A DNA stretch of 64,000 bases from Aedes albopictus (GCF_035046485.1 NC_085136.1:83593734-83657733); one strand, 5' to 3'. Shown: positions 10,495 through 21,689, counted from the stretch's first letter. Notes: generated by a model from the letters alone, not told the origin. Numbers and translations are program-made.

Positions 10495-10973
10495 GGTTCC
10501 GGGTCATTTGGCCGAACGCCATTTGGCCGAATGCCGTTTGGTCGAACGCCATTTGGCCGAAAGGGTCATTTGGCCGAACGCCGTTTGGCCGAATGCCGTT
10601 TGGCCGAAAAAGGTATGATGAACTTAAGTGATCATGCAACTGTTTCCTATATCAGTATAACTCAAAAGAACAGTCTATGATTCAAAGAAGGAAAAATCTC
10701 TGACAAACTTATTCTCAGTTTCAACGCCAACTAATCTTTTAATGGTAAAACTTGAAAGAATAGCCTATGATTAAAAGAAGGTAATATTTCTGATGATCAC
10801 ATTGGCAGCTAGAATGTTATCCAGAGTTTGCCCACGCCTCCAAATCCTTTTGATAATATTTCGGCCAAACGGCATTCGGCCAAACGACCCTTTCGGCCAA
10901 ATGGCATTCGGCCAAATGGCGTTCGGCCAAACGGCATTCGGCCAAACGGCATTCGGCCAAATGGCCGGACACC
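10495..10973. mobile_element. 479-bp MITE with TTTGGCCGAA-array ends and 9-bp target duplication
   Basis: The ends are inverted arrays of a ~14-15-bp unit (atttggccgaangcc): 10503-10612 plus, 10858-10967 minus. Outermost bases are GGTTCCGGGTCATTTGGCCG and GGTGTCCGGCCATTTGGCCG. The 9-bp direct repeat ctatcagaa flanks it exactly (10486-10494, 10974-10982). The core has two ctatgattnaaagaagg units, the reverse complement of the units inside 5246-7724. A 9-bp duplication with long inverted ends suggests a Mutator-like group, by inference. Confidence 0.88.
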
Positions 10974-11130
10974 CTATCAGAACTCTGCAACATGTCCATA
11001 ATGATTCACGAAGAAGGAATTCCTGGAGAAGTCCCTTGTGGAATTCCTGAAAGCATCCCTGGAGATGTTTCTGAAGAAAAACCTGAAGGAATTACTGAAA
11101 GTTTCATTGAAAGAATTCAAAAGAAATCTC

Positions 11131-11860
11131 AGGTATTGTACTCTAAGCATGACGTTTGTTTGAATTGAATACTAGTGAAAATTCGTTAATAATGTGATAC
11201 TTCTATAAAGTCGTTATTTTTTCTTACCGGAACCAGTTCCGGCATATCTTGAAAATTTGGCATGTTGTTTTTGTATTTCATGATTAAACATCACAAATTT
11301 TAGTCATTCTACCAAGCATGTTTTTGGTAAAGTTCTATGATAAGAGATAAAATTGGCTCTCTTGGAGGCAAAAATTCTTGTGGTTTTTGAGTAAAAAAGG
11401 TTTGATAATTATGAATTACACCGTTTAACACTAAATTTTGATATGGGATCAGAAAAAAATAACAGGGGTTTGGGACCCTAGAAGTGATTTTTTTTTTGAA
11501 AAATATTGGACCAGGCTTTCACAGTTCAAAACCGAAGTTTGTATGGAGAACTTGGGGTGTTCAATTGATATGTGCATAAGAACGCGCTGTAAGTAATAAT
11601 AAGCTTCCTCATAAATTTTCTTGGAGTTCCACCAAACATTTCCCAAAAGGTTCCCCTGATATTCCTCCAGGTTCGTCTTTGGGAACTCCTCCTGGATTTC
11701 TTCAGGTATTTCCCTGGGATTCTTTCAAAAATATATTTAAAGATTTGTGTAGGTACTGTACTGGGGATTTTTTAAACATTATTCAAGGATTCTTTGGTTT
11801 TCCATAAATTTCCCTTTGAAAAATGATTTGATTGTCCCTGAGACCTGAGTGCCCTGGAAC
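11131..11860. other. AT-rich DNA with short type A stretch
   Basis: One isolated ccggaaccagttccgg-like core lies at 11228-11243. A short reverse-orientation type A stretch occupies about 11650-11730. No gene recognised. Confidence 0.4.
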
Positions 11861-12500
11861 ACCAATAAACGCTCATGTTATTGTCATAAATAATAGCATT
11901 TTAAATTGTACTGGAATCAGTAAAGATCTCAGAAATCTACAATGCCATTTATAGACACTATAAGGATATTCCAGGTCAGCCAAACTACCTTGGAGCTCAG
12001 AGCTTGAAGTCTACTAGAAATTATTATAAACCTTTGGGACATTCAGGGTCGTCCAAATTATCCTATAATGGGGTCCTTCAAATCAACAAGAATAACTTCA
12101 TGTGTTTTCATCATAAAGAATAGCATTGCATAATTTGCTGGGGTCCGTAAAGCTCTTGTAATCACAAATGTCATTCCAGGTCATATTCCAGGTCAGTCAA
12201 ACTACATTGGAGTTCAGAACTTCAGGTCTATACTCATAAAAGTAACCATATCTGATATACTGGGTTACGTTGTATAATCATTCGCGGTTACTGGAACAAC
12301 CTAAAGTCTACTATATTATTAGGAACCTCTGGGAAATTAAGGTTCGTCCAAACTGTCCCAAAGTTTGGCTCTTGACAGTAACAGTAGTTATTCTCACAAT
12401 GAACTGTAACAATAAACATCCAACTGTAATCTGTAATCCCTTTGGCATTTCATGAGTCATTCCAGGATAGTTTTGAGATATTCCAGATCAACCAAACTAC
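11861..12500 (+). repeat. Decayed ~230-260-bp tandem repeat, about 2.5 units
   Basis: Shared landmarks recur: ataatagcatt / gaatagcatt (11889, 12119), attccaggtcag(c/t)caaactac (11969, 12188, and 12480 with changes), and ggttcgtccaaa (12049, 12341). Divergence is high, so unit limits are approximate. Confidence 0.6.
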
Positions 12501-12825
12501 TTTGGAGACCATACCTTCATGTCTACAACACTTGTGACAATAGCTTTTGCCAGTACGTTGAGTAGTGTTACATCCACTGCATTTACCAAAGTGATGTAGA
12601 CTCCATATTGCATATTGTTTATATTGCAGGACAGTGTGTATTATTTTAAATATCCCGAAGCTATGTCACAGTCTCTGACTGTATTCTCCAGTAAGTATAA
12701 TAGATTATACAACACAACATGGCTTTATACAAAACAGAAACTGCAGCTGCTGTAGATGCTGGACTTTATGCATCATTTTTAGTTTGAATGAACCTAGCCG
12801 ATCTGATGATGTCCATTGAACATTT

Positions 12826-13945
12826 CGAAAATTTACTGGACATGATAGATTACAAATCCTAGCTTTGTTTAATCAAAGAAGTTACTGTTCGACTCGTAGA
12901 CTTTAGAATCTAAGCTCAAGAACCCATTGGATGACCTAGGATATCTCGACTGTTCTGATACTGTCTTTTTTATTTTCAGAAGATTTACTGGGCATGATAG
13001 ATTGCATATCGCAGCTTTGTATAGTGAAAGAAGTTACCGTTACACCCGTAGATATTAGGATCTAAATTCAACAACAGTTTGGATGACCTAGGATATCCCG
13101 ACTGTTCTGATATTGTCTTTTTAACTTTCAGAAGACTTACTGAATGTGATAGATTTCAAAGCCTGGCTTGTATTTTTAAAGAAGTTTCCATTATAAACGC
13201 AGGCTCTAGCATCTAAGCTCAATAACAGTTTGGATGACCTAGGATATCCCGACTGTTCTTATACTGTCTATTGTTCTTTCAAAAGATTTATTCGACATGA
13301 TAGACTACAATTCGTTGCTTTGTATAATGAAAGAATTTACCGTTACACCCGTAGACTTCAGGGACTAAATTCAACAACAGTTTGGATAACCTAGAATATT
13401 CAAACTATTCTAGTACTGTCTTTTTAACATACTGGAAAATGTTAAAATTCAAACATACCAGCAAATCTGGTAAAATGCCAGTAAAATGGGCAATATGTGT
13501 CATTGTCTTTTTAACTTTCAGGAAACTTACTGGACATGCTAGATTACAAATCGTAGCTTTGTATAATGAAAGAAGTTATCGTTACACCCGTAGATCTTAG
13601 GGTCTAAACTCAAGAACAGTTTGGATGACCCAGGATATCCCGACTGACCCGATACTATCTTTTTAACTTTCAGAAGACTTATTGAACATGTTAGATTACA
13701 AATCCTAGCTTGTATAATGAAGGAAGTTACCGTTAGACCCGCAGGCTTTAGGATCTAAGCACACTTTGGATGACCTAGGATATCCCGACTGTTCTATCAC
13801 TGTCTTTTTAACTTTCAGAAGACTTACTGGACATGATAGATTACATATCGTAGCTTTGTATAATGAAAAAAGTCACCGTTACACCTGCAGGCTTTAGGAT
13901 CTTAACTCGAGAACAGTTTGGATGACCTAAGATATCCAGATAAAT
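12826..13945 (+). repeat. ~150-bp satellite, about seven units
   Basis: Units begin cttactggacatgatagatt, near 12833, 12983, 13135, 13286, 13525, 13677 and 13822. Each carries a gttaccgttacacccgtag block and a gatgacctaggatatcccga block, and ends tttttaactttcag. Spacing is 145-152 bp except once (239 bp), where a 75-bp insertion plus its target duplication accounts for the excess. Each unit end resembles a splice acceptor, but no exon follows. Confidence 0.92.
13429..13503 (+). mobile_element. 75-bp 5'-truncated SINE tail with 12-bp target duplication
   Basis: The block ends with accagcaaatctggtaaaat and gccagtaaaatggg, the same tail found in reverse at 53117-53160 and 33660-33700. It is flanked by tgtctttttaac (13417-13428 and 13504-13515), which is one copy of a satellite sequence duplicated on insertion. 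Removing 87 bp restores a normal 150-bp satellite unit. Confidence 0.85.
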
Positions 13946-15482
13946 ATTCTACATCGTTTTCTACCCTTTATATGCTGTTGAACACTAAAACCAACTCTCT
14001 AATCACGTCTGAAAAAGTTTTGACTTAGAAGGGTTAAGGTCAAACCCTGTACAAGGGCGGGGTTTTGAGGGTTTAGCCCCTCCCATTAAGAATGTTCCCA
14101 CATAAGGATAACCCCCTGCCTTGTCGCCTTTTCTGTGCACGGGCCAGAGGTACAGCAATAGAATTAATCTAAATGGAGTTTTCAGAGTAATGTGGAAAGA
14201 GCTCCCCAAAAATTATATCCATTTCCATCAGAGAGCTAAATCGAGAAGAACATATCTGCCTGTGCCACTGACTGCCATTTATGGTCAAAAACGCTCCCTT
14301 CCTGTTGAAAGACGCCTTTTACTTCACCTTTCCCCATCCATAAATGCGAGGGCAATCGGAGTCGATTTCATTCCTTGAACGTCCTCCATCTGGATGATAC
14401 CTACCTACCCAGCTACCTACATACTTGGCTTAGCAATGGTAGTACCGCTCTCTACTGGCAGCGTGGCTGGCTGCTAAGAGAGTGTAGTGGTCCTGCGGCG
14501 TTTGACTGGGCTGCTGCGTTGCCGCGATATTCGATCTGTTTGGTTGGGTACAAGCACAAGTCAAACCCGTTATAAGATTTGGCCCGTTTCGATGACGATG
14601 AGCCGTTCGTTGGTACCTATACGCTATACTGAAGGAAGGGTTCTGTGGGAAAGATGGCACGTCGTCGTCATATTGGAGGCCTGGAGGCAGCAGGAAGAAG
14701 TCCAAGTATGAGTCTGGCTTATGAGGATTAGGGTGTGAAGGGATTTTGTGTGGAAAGCTTGCTTGGGCTTGATTGACCTCTCGTGGATTCTACTTCAGTT
14801 TAACCAGATCGGGAAAAGAACCAGTGAGATAACTATTGCGAACTTACAGGCGAGATGGTGCCTGCCACGTCAAAATACTGGTTAGTATGGAAAATAGGGA
14901 GGAAGTGATGATACAATCGCTCGCCAACGGAACTCCGTATAGACCACTGCATCTGCGCAGATTCATGCTGAAGTGGGAATGGCTGCGTGACAGAAGATCG
15001 CGTGAGTTGCTGTTTGGTAGTCATTGAATGATAGATTTCCCAAACATTTCGAACTTTGTCCCACTCTAGAAAACCATGATGTCCTTTCACCAAGCAACCG
15101 TGGAAACGGAGATCAGGCGAAGGTCTGGACAAATACCTTCCACGGGCGAAATTGCCAGCAGCGGTGAGTGTATCGCTTTTTGCCGGTTTCTGGATTAGCT
15201 GATGGTGCTCGGAGTACAACAAAAGGCAAAGAGGGCGGTGTCGCTGCGCTAGCCGGCTCTATACACTGTATCTCATCTTATACGCTTCTTTCGAGAAGGT
15301 CCACTTTTTTCCGCATTCAGCCGATTTTGCGGAAGGCGATAGGGATCAAGTCAAAAGAAAACAAAACCCTCCACCTCCTCGGGGCGCCCAAGTTTCTCCG
15401 CGTCACATCGTCGTCGCTTAACGAGGGGAGACCTTTCCCTGACGACGACGAAGGAGAATTGAATCCTTTTTTCCCGCTTTGT
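13946..15482. other. Unassigned mixed-composition DNA
   Basis: Between the satellite and the SINE lies moderately GC-rich sequence, with no repeated block that I can pair elsewhere in the window. Short open frames on both strands (for example 14833-15222 minus, 129 codons) show no motif I recognise. It could be unique host intergenic DNA or an unrecognised repeat. Confidence 0.35.
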
Positions 15483-15496
15483 TGACTCCTTCCCAT

Positions 15497-15755
15497 ATAG
15501 CCGAGGCGGTAAACGCACGGGTATTCAGCATGACCATGCTGAGGGTGACGGGTTCGATTCCCGGTCGGTCCAGGATCTTTTCGTTAAAGAAATTTCTTTG
15601 ACTTCCTTGGACATAGAGTATCTTCGTGCCTGCCACATGCAAAATGGTCATTGGCAGAGGAAGCTCTCAGTTAATAACTGTGGAAGTGCTCATAGAACAC
15701 TAAGCTGAGAAGCAGGCTTTGTCCCAGTGAGGACGTTACGTCAAGAAGAAGAAGA
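15497..15755 (+). mobile_element. Feilai-like SINE, full length with 14-bp target duplication
   Basis: The A box (atagccgaggcggtaaacgc, 15497-15516) and B box (gggttcgattcccgg, 15551-15565) are intact. The body reads ttccttggacatagagtatc, tgccacatgcaaaatggtc, ataactgtggaagtgctcat, and the tail is aagaagaaga. Direct repeats tgactccttcccat flank it (15483-15496, 15756-15769). The clean duplication and intact promoter boxes suggest a fairly recent insertion. Confidence 0.93.
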
Positions 15756-15769
15756 TGACTCCTTCCCAT

Positions 15770-16499
15770 GGTCGTCGACGTCCGTCGTCATCGTCGTTGA
15801 TGGTTGCGAGTTCATACATGAGTATGTGAGAATTTTCCCTTTCTTTCTCCCGCTGGCGCTGCGCTGGCTGCCTTCGATGATGGATAAAAGACCAGTTGTT
15901 TAAGGTCGGTCAGGTGAGGGCGTCCTAGGGTTGGCGGGGGATGGCGAAAAGGACAAAACGGGGGAAGAAAAAATTGAGCAATTTAGATGCTCGTTTCATT
16001 TCTGTTCTTGTGTGTTGCGACGACACGGAGGAGGTTGGTACCAAGGTAAAGCGATTACCGTTTGAGAGTATCACGGGAGGAATGTTTATCAAAGAGATTT
16101 AGTCCCATCTTAGGCCCATTAGTGTTGCTCGTTTCGGTTGGACCGGGGTTTTCCCCCAGTTAGTGTCTGTCGACTAAGAGGGCGAGGTGGGAGGTGGGGG
16201 GGGGGGACTTTTTTCCCGGAATAACCTCGAAGCCCCTCGAGGGAAAACAGAAAAGGACGCACATCAAACGGTTACATTATTGGCCGGATTATGGCCATGG
16301 ACGAGATGGGGACGTAATTTAGTTACATTTCTGGGGGAGGTTGAAGGAAAGGTGTCATTTGAGAGGTAAACGTATAAGATACGAGGACATGTGTATGATG
16401 TAATTACATATTTAGTTACATATGCTTCATATAGTTTTTATTTTTGATTACCGGTGCCCGTCCAACGAGGCTTGATAAGCCAACCCCTATTTTAAGTGT
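15770..16499. other. Unassigned DNA with a poly-G tract
   Basis: No gene recognised. A pure G run lies at about 16197-16206. Confidence 0.35.
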
Positions 16500-16880
16500 C
16501 AATAGCTATAGCACTTCAGGGAATCTTAGAGGCATTTGAGGGTGTCTCAGGGAACTCCAAAGAGCATCAGGAGCCCTTTTAGAAGGCTCTAGAGGTTCCA
16601 GGGATGGAGGATAACGTATCTCTGGAGTCAGCCTTCTGATACCTGAGCTTCCAGGGAAATTCCAGAGGGTTTCAGGGACGTTTCAAGGGTATCTCAGGAG
16701 ATTTCAGGGGGCACCGGAAGGGGCGTTTAATGGATCTCAGGGGATTTCAGTGGGGTTCAATGGAGTCTCAGGGGCGTTTTTCGATGTATCAGGCAACTCC
16801 AGATGGCCTCAGGGTCGTTTCAAGATGGTTCAGTAGGTTCCAGGGTAGTTATCCTGGGTTTCAGGGATGTTTCAAGCAGT
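16500..16880 (+). repeat. Degenerate GGGTTTCAGGGGCGTTTCA array (type B)
   Basis: Diverged 20-35-bp units such as tctcaggggatttcag, ggggcgtttcaagg and ttccagggat follow one another. The same family fills many stretches of the window in both orientations. Confidence 0.65.
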
Positions 16881-17383
16881 GGTGCATTTGAACTGAATGC
16901 GAGTCAGAAATGAACTGAACGCGTTCAAATTTTTGAATGCGTTCACAGTTATCATTGAACATTGGTGTCAGAGCTTTTCACTGCTCAAGAACACCCGTTC
17001 AGATTACCATTTGACTCAATGTTCTTATTCTCAAGTTCTTATGCACTATTGCATCGAATCGGTGTGGTCTCCTAAAGGTCCGGAAAATTCGGATTCAAAG
17101 AGCATGGCCCTCTACCATACTTTGATATGACCTTTGCCGTCTAAATCTCCTGGATAATAACTTTTCCTCTGTTGATGAACGATACGTACGATGAGTACCA
17201 GAGGGTCGACCATATGTCTGATAAACCTCCATGGTTCCATGTCATTATGACGCTTTTTATGCGAAATAACCTCTAAAAGCTTCGATGCGTTATCAAATCC
17301 TATGTGCGTTCTTTACTAGGACTTTGAGACGCATCTGCATACATGCGTTGAAACATAAAAAATGCGCCATAGACCTGGGACAT
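16881..17383. other. Unassigned DNA
   Basis: No feature recognised between the type B array and the following MITE. Confidence 0.3.
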
Positions 17384-17553
17384 TAAGGGGCCGTTCATAA
17401 ACCACGTAGACTTTTTGGGGGAGGGGGGATCTAGCCAAAGTCTACGCTCCATACAAATTTCAAATTTTTTGTATGGCCAAAAGTCTACGAGGGGGGGAGG
17501 GGGGGTCAGAGATGACCAAATTTTGGTCTACGTGGTTTATGAACAGTCCCTTA
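17384..17553. mobile_element. Intact TA/TTA-flanked MITE (GGGGCCGTTCATAAACC family)
   Basis: Ends aggggccgttcataaacc and rc of ggtttatgaacagtccct form ~28-bp inverted repeats; a second inner inverted pair (aagtctacgctccatacaaa / tttgtatggccaaaagtctac) flanks the centre. TA (or TTA) is present on both sides. This copy serves as reference for the partial copies at 6677, 47718 and 58464. Confidence 0.85.
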
Positions 17554-17893
17554 TGGCATCGGGCATTAAGATTCTGTACCGAAATCTGTATTTTCCGCAA
17601 TTTACGGTTATCGGACTGGTCCCCCTCTTAATGAGAGGTGAGTTTCTGAATGGAATAAGCCTAAGATAGTCAGAATTGGTGGAAAAACGGCAGAAACATG
17701 ACCACTTTGGCTTACCGGATACCGGGGTACTATATTGGCATTCTACGAGTTAAGTTCTTGCTATTTGTTCAAGCTGCGTTCTGTTTTGAGCTTGCTCGCG
17801 TTCCATATTTTGAACAGAACAATGTACAAACATGTTTGACAGAGAGACATACTTCGGATCAGAGAAGTTTCCTTCGGATCTGGGTCTTGTTAC

Positions 17894-18238
17894 ATGTACA
17901 CGGGGATCCGAGGAGTATACATGGACGTGGAAAAGAGCATCCCACCATCAATAGATGTTGGCTATAGAAAAGCAAGGGTTTCCTACGAAAGTCTGAATGA
18001 CACTTGCTTTTTGTGTCTAGGATTTGGTCATCGGAAGGACGTCTGTCCTCAGCGTAAGATTCGGACCAACCAGGATAAGAAAAGGCAAGTTAACGACGAA
18101 TCCTGTTCATATGCTGACGTTGTATCTGGAAAAGAAAGTGTACCGGAAGTAATTAAGGATACCCAAACTTGTGAAGATGACCTGATTGAAGTTTTGCAGG
18201 AAGACGACAGAGAGCATATTAATCTGCCGGAAATATAG
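17894..18238 (+). pseudogene. Retroelement ORF1 (gag-like) fragment with a CCHC zinc knuckle
   Basis: The 114-codon frame contains CFLCLGFGHRKDVCPQ (about residues 38-53), a C-x2-C-x4-H-x4-C nucleic-acid-binding knuckle typical of retroelement ORF1/gag proteins. The basic stretch KIRTNQDKKRQ follows it, and then a serine/acid-rich tail. Upstream sequence (17698-17893) seems to hold an N-terminal part in another frame. Just downstream (18490-18590) is an untranslated tail with ccaataaaataaac. No EN or RT region lies between, so this copy keeps only ORF1 plus the 3' end. The clade is uncertain; a non-LTR element is more likely than an LTR element. Confidence 0.65.
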
Positions 18239-18592
18239 GATGCGGAACGAACGCAGGAGCGCAATTGTGGAACTGATTCCGAAAAGGAGCAAAGACGAAG
18301 ACAAAGCATCAAGGAATCGGAACAGGTGCCCAAAGCCACCAGGAAGCGATGTTCAACCCCCAAGCTAATCAACGTCGGACCCAATTCGCGGCTTGAGGTT
18401 CTGGTGCTGGTTCCAGTTCCGGATCCGGACCGAGAGTGAAGGTCCCTAGAAGAACGCGTTATTGATGTTTTCAATATAGTTTTTAGAATAACAAATTGTA
18501 TTGCAAGATTCTCGGCTCTGTAGAGTTTTATTTAAAACAAGCGAGCCAATAAAATAAACAAACTATATAAAAGACATGTTTGATCTCAGCGT
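18239..18592 (+). mobile_element. 3' tail of the ORF1-only retroelement copy
   Basis: After the ORF1 stop the sequence continues as degraded coding-like DNA, then ttctcggctctgtagag and gcgagccaataaaataaac, which looks like the 3' untranslated end of a mosquito non-LTR element. There is no long A tail. Confidence 0.5.
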
Positions 18593-18639
18593 GCCAAATT
18601 CGAACATGAAAGAAAATTTATCGCATTCAAATGCAATAC

Positions 18640-18740
18640 TGGTTTCAGAAGGTCCCAGGAGGTTTCAGGAGCCACTATAAGGTCTCATGTTTAAGGGGTC
18701 TCTGGGGTATTTCAGGGGGTGGTAGCTGGTTTGAGGGGGC
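18640..18740 (+). repeat. Type B degenerate array
   Basis: Units ggtttcagg and ggtctcagg repeat; the array continues at 18930 after the MITE. Confidence 0.55.
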
Positions 18741-18756
18741 TCCAAAGAGTCTTAAG

Positions 18757-18927
18757 CAGCATCCATATATTATGTAACACTATAATCGACATTTTTCGAC
18801 CTCGCTCCCCCCTCAATAATGCATTTTTGTATGAAAACCCGATTTTTTTTTTGTATGGACCGTAACGCTCGGCCATACTCCCTCTTCCCGTAGAGCGTTG
18901 CGTAATGTGTGGACGGCGTCGTAGGGG
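18757..18927. mobile_element. MITE with CATCCATA..TTATGTAAC ends
   Basis: The left end catccatatattatgtaac and the right end gttgcgtaatgtgtggacg are imperfect inverted repeats, and gcatttttgtatgaaaaccc / ttttttttgtatggaccg form an inner pair. It lies inside a type B array that resumes after it. Related single ends occur near 33195 (gcgtccataaataacg) and 54580 (ggtcattcaaatattacg). Confidence 0.65.
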
Positions 18928-18929
18928 CA

Positions 18930-19270
18930 CTGTGGAGGTATCAGGGGTACTAATGTGGGGCGTTTTGTGGAGTATTAGGGACATTTAAGGGAGTTTCAAA
19001 GGGTCTCATGGACATTCCAGGGCGTTTCATGGGAATCCCAGGGTTGCCAGGACGACGCAGGGGTGTTTAAGGGGATCTCATGGAAGTCTCGTGGAAGTCT
19101 CAGAGAGGCTCAAAGTGTCTAGAGTACCTTATGGGCACTTCAAGGAGGTTTAGGGAGTTCCAGTGGGTATCATGGACATTCAGAGGGTTTCAGGGGCATT
19201 TTAGAATACACCAGAAAATCAAGGTGGTCCTATGGGGTTTCTGAGGCATCGGGAGATCTCATGGGTGTAA
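18930..19270 (+). repeat. Type B degenerate array
   Basis: Continuation of the array interrupted by the MITE; units like gggcgtttcatggg and gtctcagagagg. Confidence 0.6.
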
Positions 19271-19574
19271 TGATTTGGCTGACCTCCGGGGTTGAAGCCA
19301 GCCATTTCAGGGAGAGTGATGTGAAACTGTAGACACACTTGTTATTGAATCTTGATCAAGACTGGTCTGTTAAATGCTCTTTTCTTTATTTATATGTGAG
19401 AGGTAGAAATAATGGTATCATACCCTCTCTCTTAATTTTATCTTCTGGATGGGATAACCTGTTATGCAGTTAATCACGAGATCCTGTTTAGACTTACGGC
19501 TAACATTTTACCTACGAATGTATCCGTTTGTCCTCGATATGAGGGTAGATAATAAGAAAGTGGTGAGATCACTC

Positions 19575-20010
19575 ATGGGCGTTCAAGGGAGTTGCAGGGG
19601 CATCTCAGAGGGCTCCAGGAGATCTCATGGACGCTTCAGAGGGTTGCAGAGGGTTTCAGGGGGTTTCTAGGAGGTCTAAGTGTAATTTCAAGGCATTAAA
19701 GGAAAACTCAGTTGGTTTCAAGGAGTCTCTGAGGCGCTTCTGGAGATCTCAAGGACATTACTGTGGTTTTAGGGACTTTTAAAGGATCTCAGGGGTGGTC
19801 AGGTTCATGGTGGTTTCAGGTGGTTCCTCAAAGTCTAGGCTTTCATTGGATTTCAGGGTGTACTATGAGTTTTACGGAGTGCTTTGGGTGATCTCAGAAC
19901 TTCACGGGGGTTGCAGGGGCGCTTCAGGGAGTCTCGAGCACTTAAGGATCTCAGGGGCGTTTTGATGTGGGCCAGGGAGTTTCAAGAGATCTCAGGATGT
20001 TTCAGAAGCC
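19575..20010 (+). repeat. Type B degenerate array
   Basis: Repeated gcgttcaagggagt, ggcatctcagagg and gggtttcaggggg units. An open frame with RGISEGSRRSHGRFRG-like repeats is its translation. Confidence 0.6.
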
Positions 20011-20599
20011 TATTGCTCATGGGAATAAAACGAAAAAGTCAGACAGGGCATTCGAAGATACGTACCGTTAGTCCGACTCACATTATCGGTAATCTTCATC
20101 GTATAACTAAGACAAGCACACAACTGTTCGATGCAAACAATGTGTGAGGAATACGATTTTAATTTTGAAATTATGTGTGAGTGGACCTATGCATTATCCG
20201 ATAAGAGGGAAATCTACCCAAAAGGGATAAAAAACCCAGCACCCACCATGAGGTCTCCTAATCGTGAAAAACATCAAAAAGTGTTCAGAGTGCTATTTTG
20301 AAAGTTATATTTGCCTGTTCTAAGTGAAAGTTAGTGACATGTTACAATATCAGCTCTCTAAACGTCAAAGAGTGTTACCTCGCGTCTGAGTATCGTGATT
20401 CACTGAATTCCAACCGTGTAGTGAGTTTTCGTACAGATGTAGAAGATCTCCGAATTATCAGCACTGAGACCTCCCAGGTGGGTCCATCGGCCGTCGGTCT
20501 CAATATGGTCAACTCAAGTGATCCTAAGAACTGTAACAAGTTATTTCCGCCGAACCTCAAGCCAACTCATCGGATTTACAGTGCCTCCGGCAACTGCCC
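20011..20599. other. Possible SINE body and unassigned DNA
   Basis: Directly 3' (on the minus strand) of the tRNA-like head at 20600-20753. It may include that SINE's body, but I have no second copy to set limits. Confidence 0.3.
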
Positions 20600-20753
20600 G
20601 GCCACATGACGCATCAACGGGACACGTGATACCCGATATCAGCTCTGCGGGGAAGACCAACTGACGAAAAATTGCAAGTGCCGGGGCTGGGAATCAAACC
20701 CATGACCATCCGCATATGAAGCGAACGTGTGACCAACTACGCCACGGGCACCG
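20600..20753 (-). mobile_element. tRNA-like SINE head (fourth family)
   Basis: On the minus strand the sequence ggtgcccgtggcgtagttgg gives an A box (near 20732-20744) and ggtttgattcc gives a B box (20690-20700), with tRNA-like spacing. The 3' acceptor strand does not pair well, so this is a SINE or a tRNA pseudogene rather than a working tRNA gene. Confidence 0.55.
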
Positions 20754-20994
20754 ATAGCGCTAAAATTTTGTACAGTTCATATGGGACCTAAATGGGATCT
20801 AAAAAGTCGACTGGAGCGATTTTTTATTTTTTCCATACAAGCGTGTCCCATACTAGAGGGCACACAGTAGGCCTGGCCGCTTTAATTCTTGCACTATATC
20901 TCCGATGTGCTGCAAGGATGATTAATGACAAGAAAAATGATGGAAGTAGTCGTTTCTATCATTTTCCAGGATTCTTTCAATGAATGGCTGTGTA

Positions 20995-21500
20995 TGTGTA
21001 GACTAGACAAGCGTGTCCCATACTAGTGGGCACGTTGTACTCGTGGCATTTCTGTAACACCTGGCAGATGGCGAACGTCTGGTCCGTTGTAGCATGTTCA
21101 CCCATGAATCCTGCCTGATATTGCCCCGCGAACTCTCTTGCAATCGGTGATAGACGGAGCAATAAAGTTTGAGAGAGTACCTTGTAGGCAGCGCTCAGTA
21201 GTGTGATCGCGCGATAGTTCCCGCAATCCAACTTGTCGCCCTTTTTGTAGATGGGACACACGATTCCTTCCATCCACTCCTCCGATAATACTTCCTCCTC
21301 CCAAATCTGGGTAATGACCCAGTGTAGTGCTCTCACCAGTGCTTCTCCCCCGTGTTCTAGTAACTCGCTTGGTAGTTGTTCTGCTGCAGCGGCTTTGCTG
21401 TTTTTTAACCGGTTAACCTCCTCCTCAATCTCTTTAAAGTAAGGGGCTGGAAATCTTTCGTCCTGCGTACGTACTCCTAGATCTGTTACCGCGCCACATC
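20995..21500 (-). pseudogene. RTE-like non-LTR reverse transcriptase fragment
   Basis: Read on the minus strand, this encodes the N-terminal half of a reverse transcriptase. Motifs seen are LKNSKAAAAEQLPSELLEHG, GIVCPIYKKGDKLDCGNYRA and QYQAGFMGEHATTDQTFAI, in the order usual for RTE-like elements of mosquitoes (JAM1 type). An intact element would continue to the FxDF and YADD catalytic motifs. Here the frame breaks near 21010, before the first catalytic aspartate. Both ends are truncated. It is non-functional; the clade is from recall. Confidence 0.82.
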
Positions 21501-21689
21501 AATTCAAAGCATTCGATTAAATCGGTGAATCAATTCTGCAGATCCGATTTGAATTGAAGCACAAAAATCGATGTCCCAGTCAAATTTTCCCAGTAACACA
21601 AGGTCAGAGCAAGTGGATGCCCCATTGTCAGCAACTCCTTCTGAAGTTAGTTGATCGGGCCTTAGAATTCAGGTGGTCAATTTGCGGGT

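Noticed and set aside
12826..13945. Series of introns ending in tttttaactttcag
   Set aside because: The acceptor-like motif recurs only because the satellite unit contains it. No donor or exon is conserved between copies.
18049..18474. 141-codon serine-rich minus-strand frame
   Set aside because: It is antisense to the ORF1 zinc-knuckle fragment and its tail, and has biased composition without a motif.
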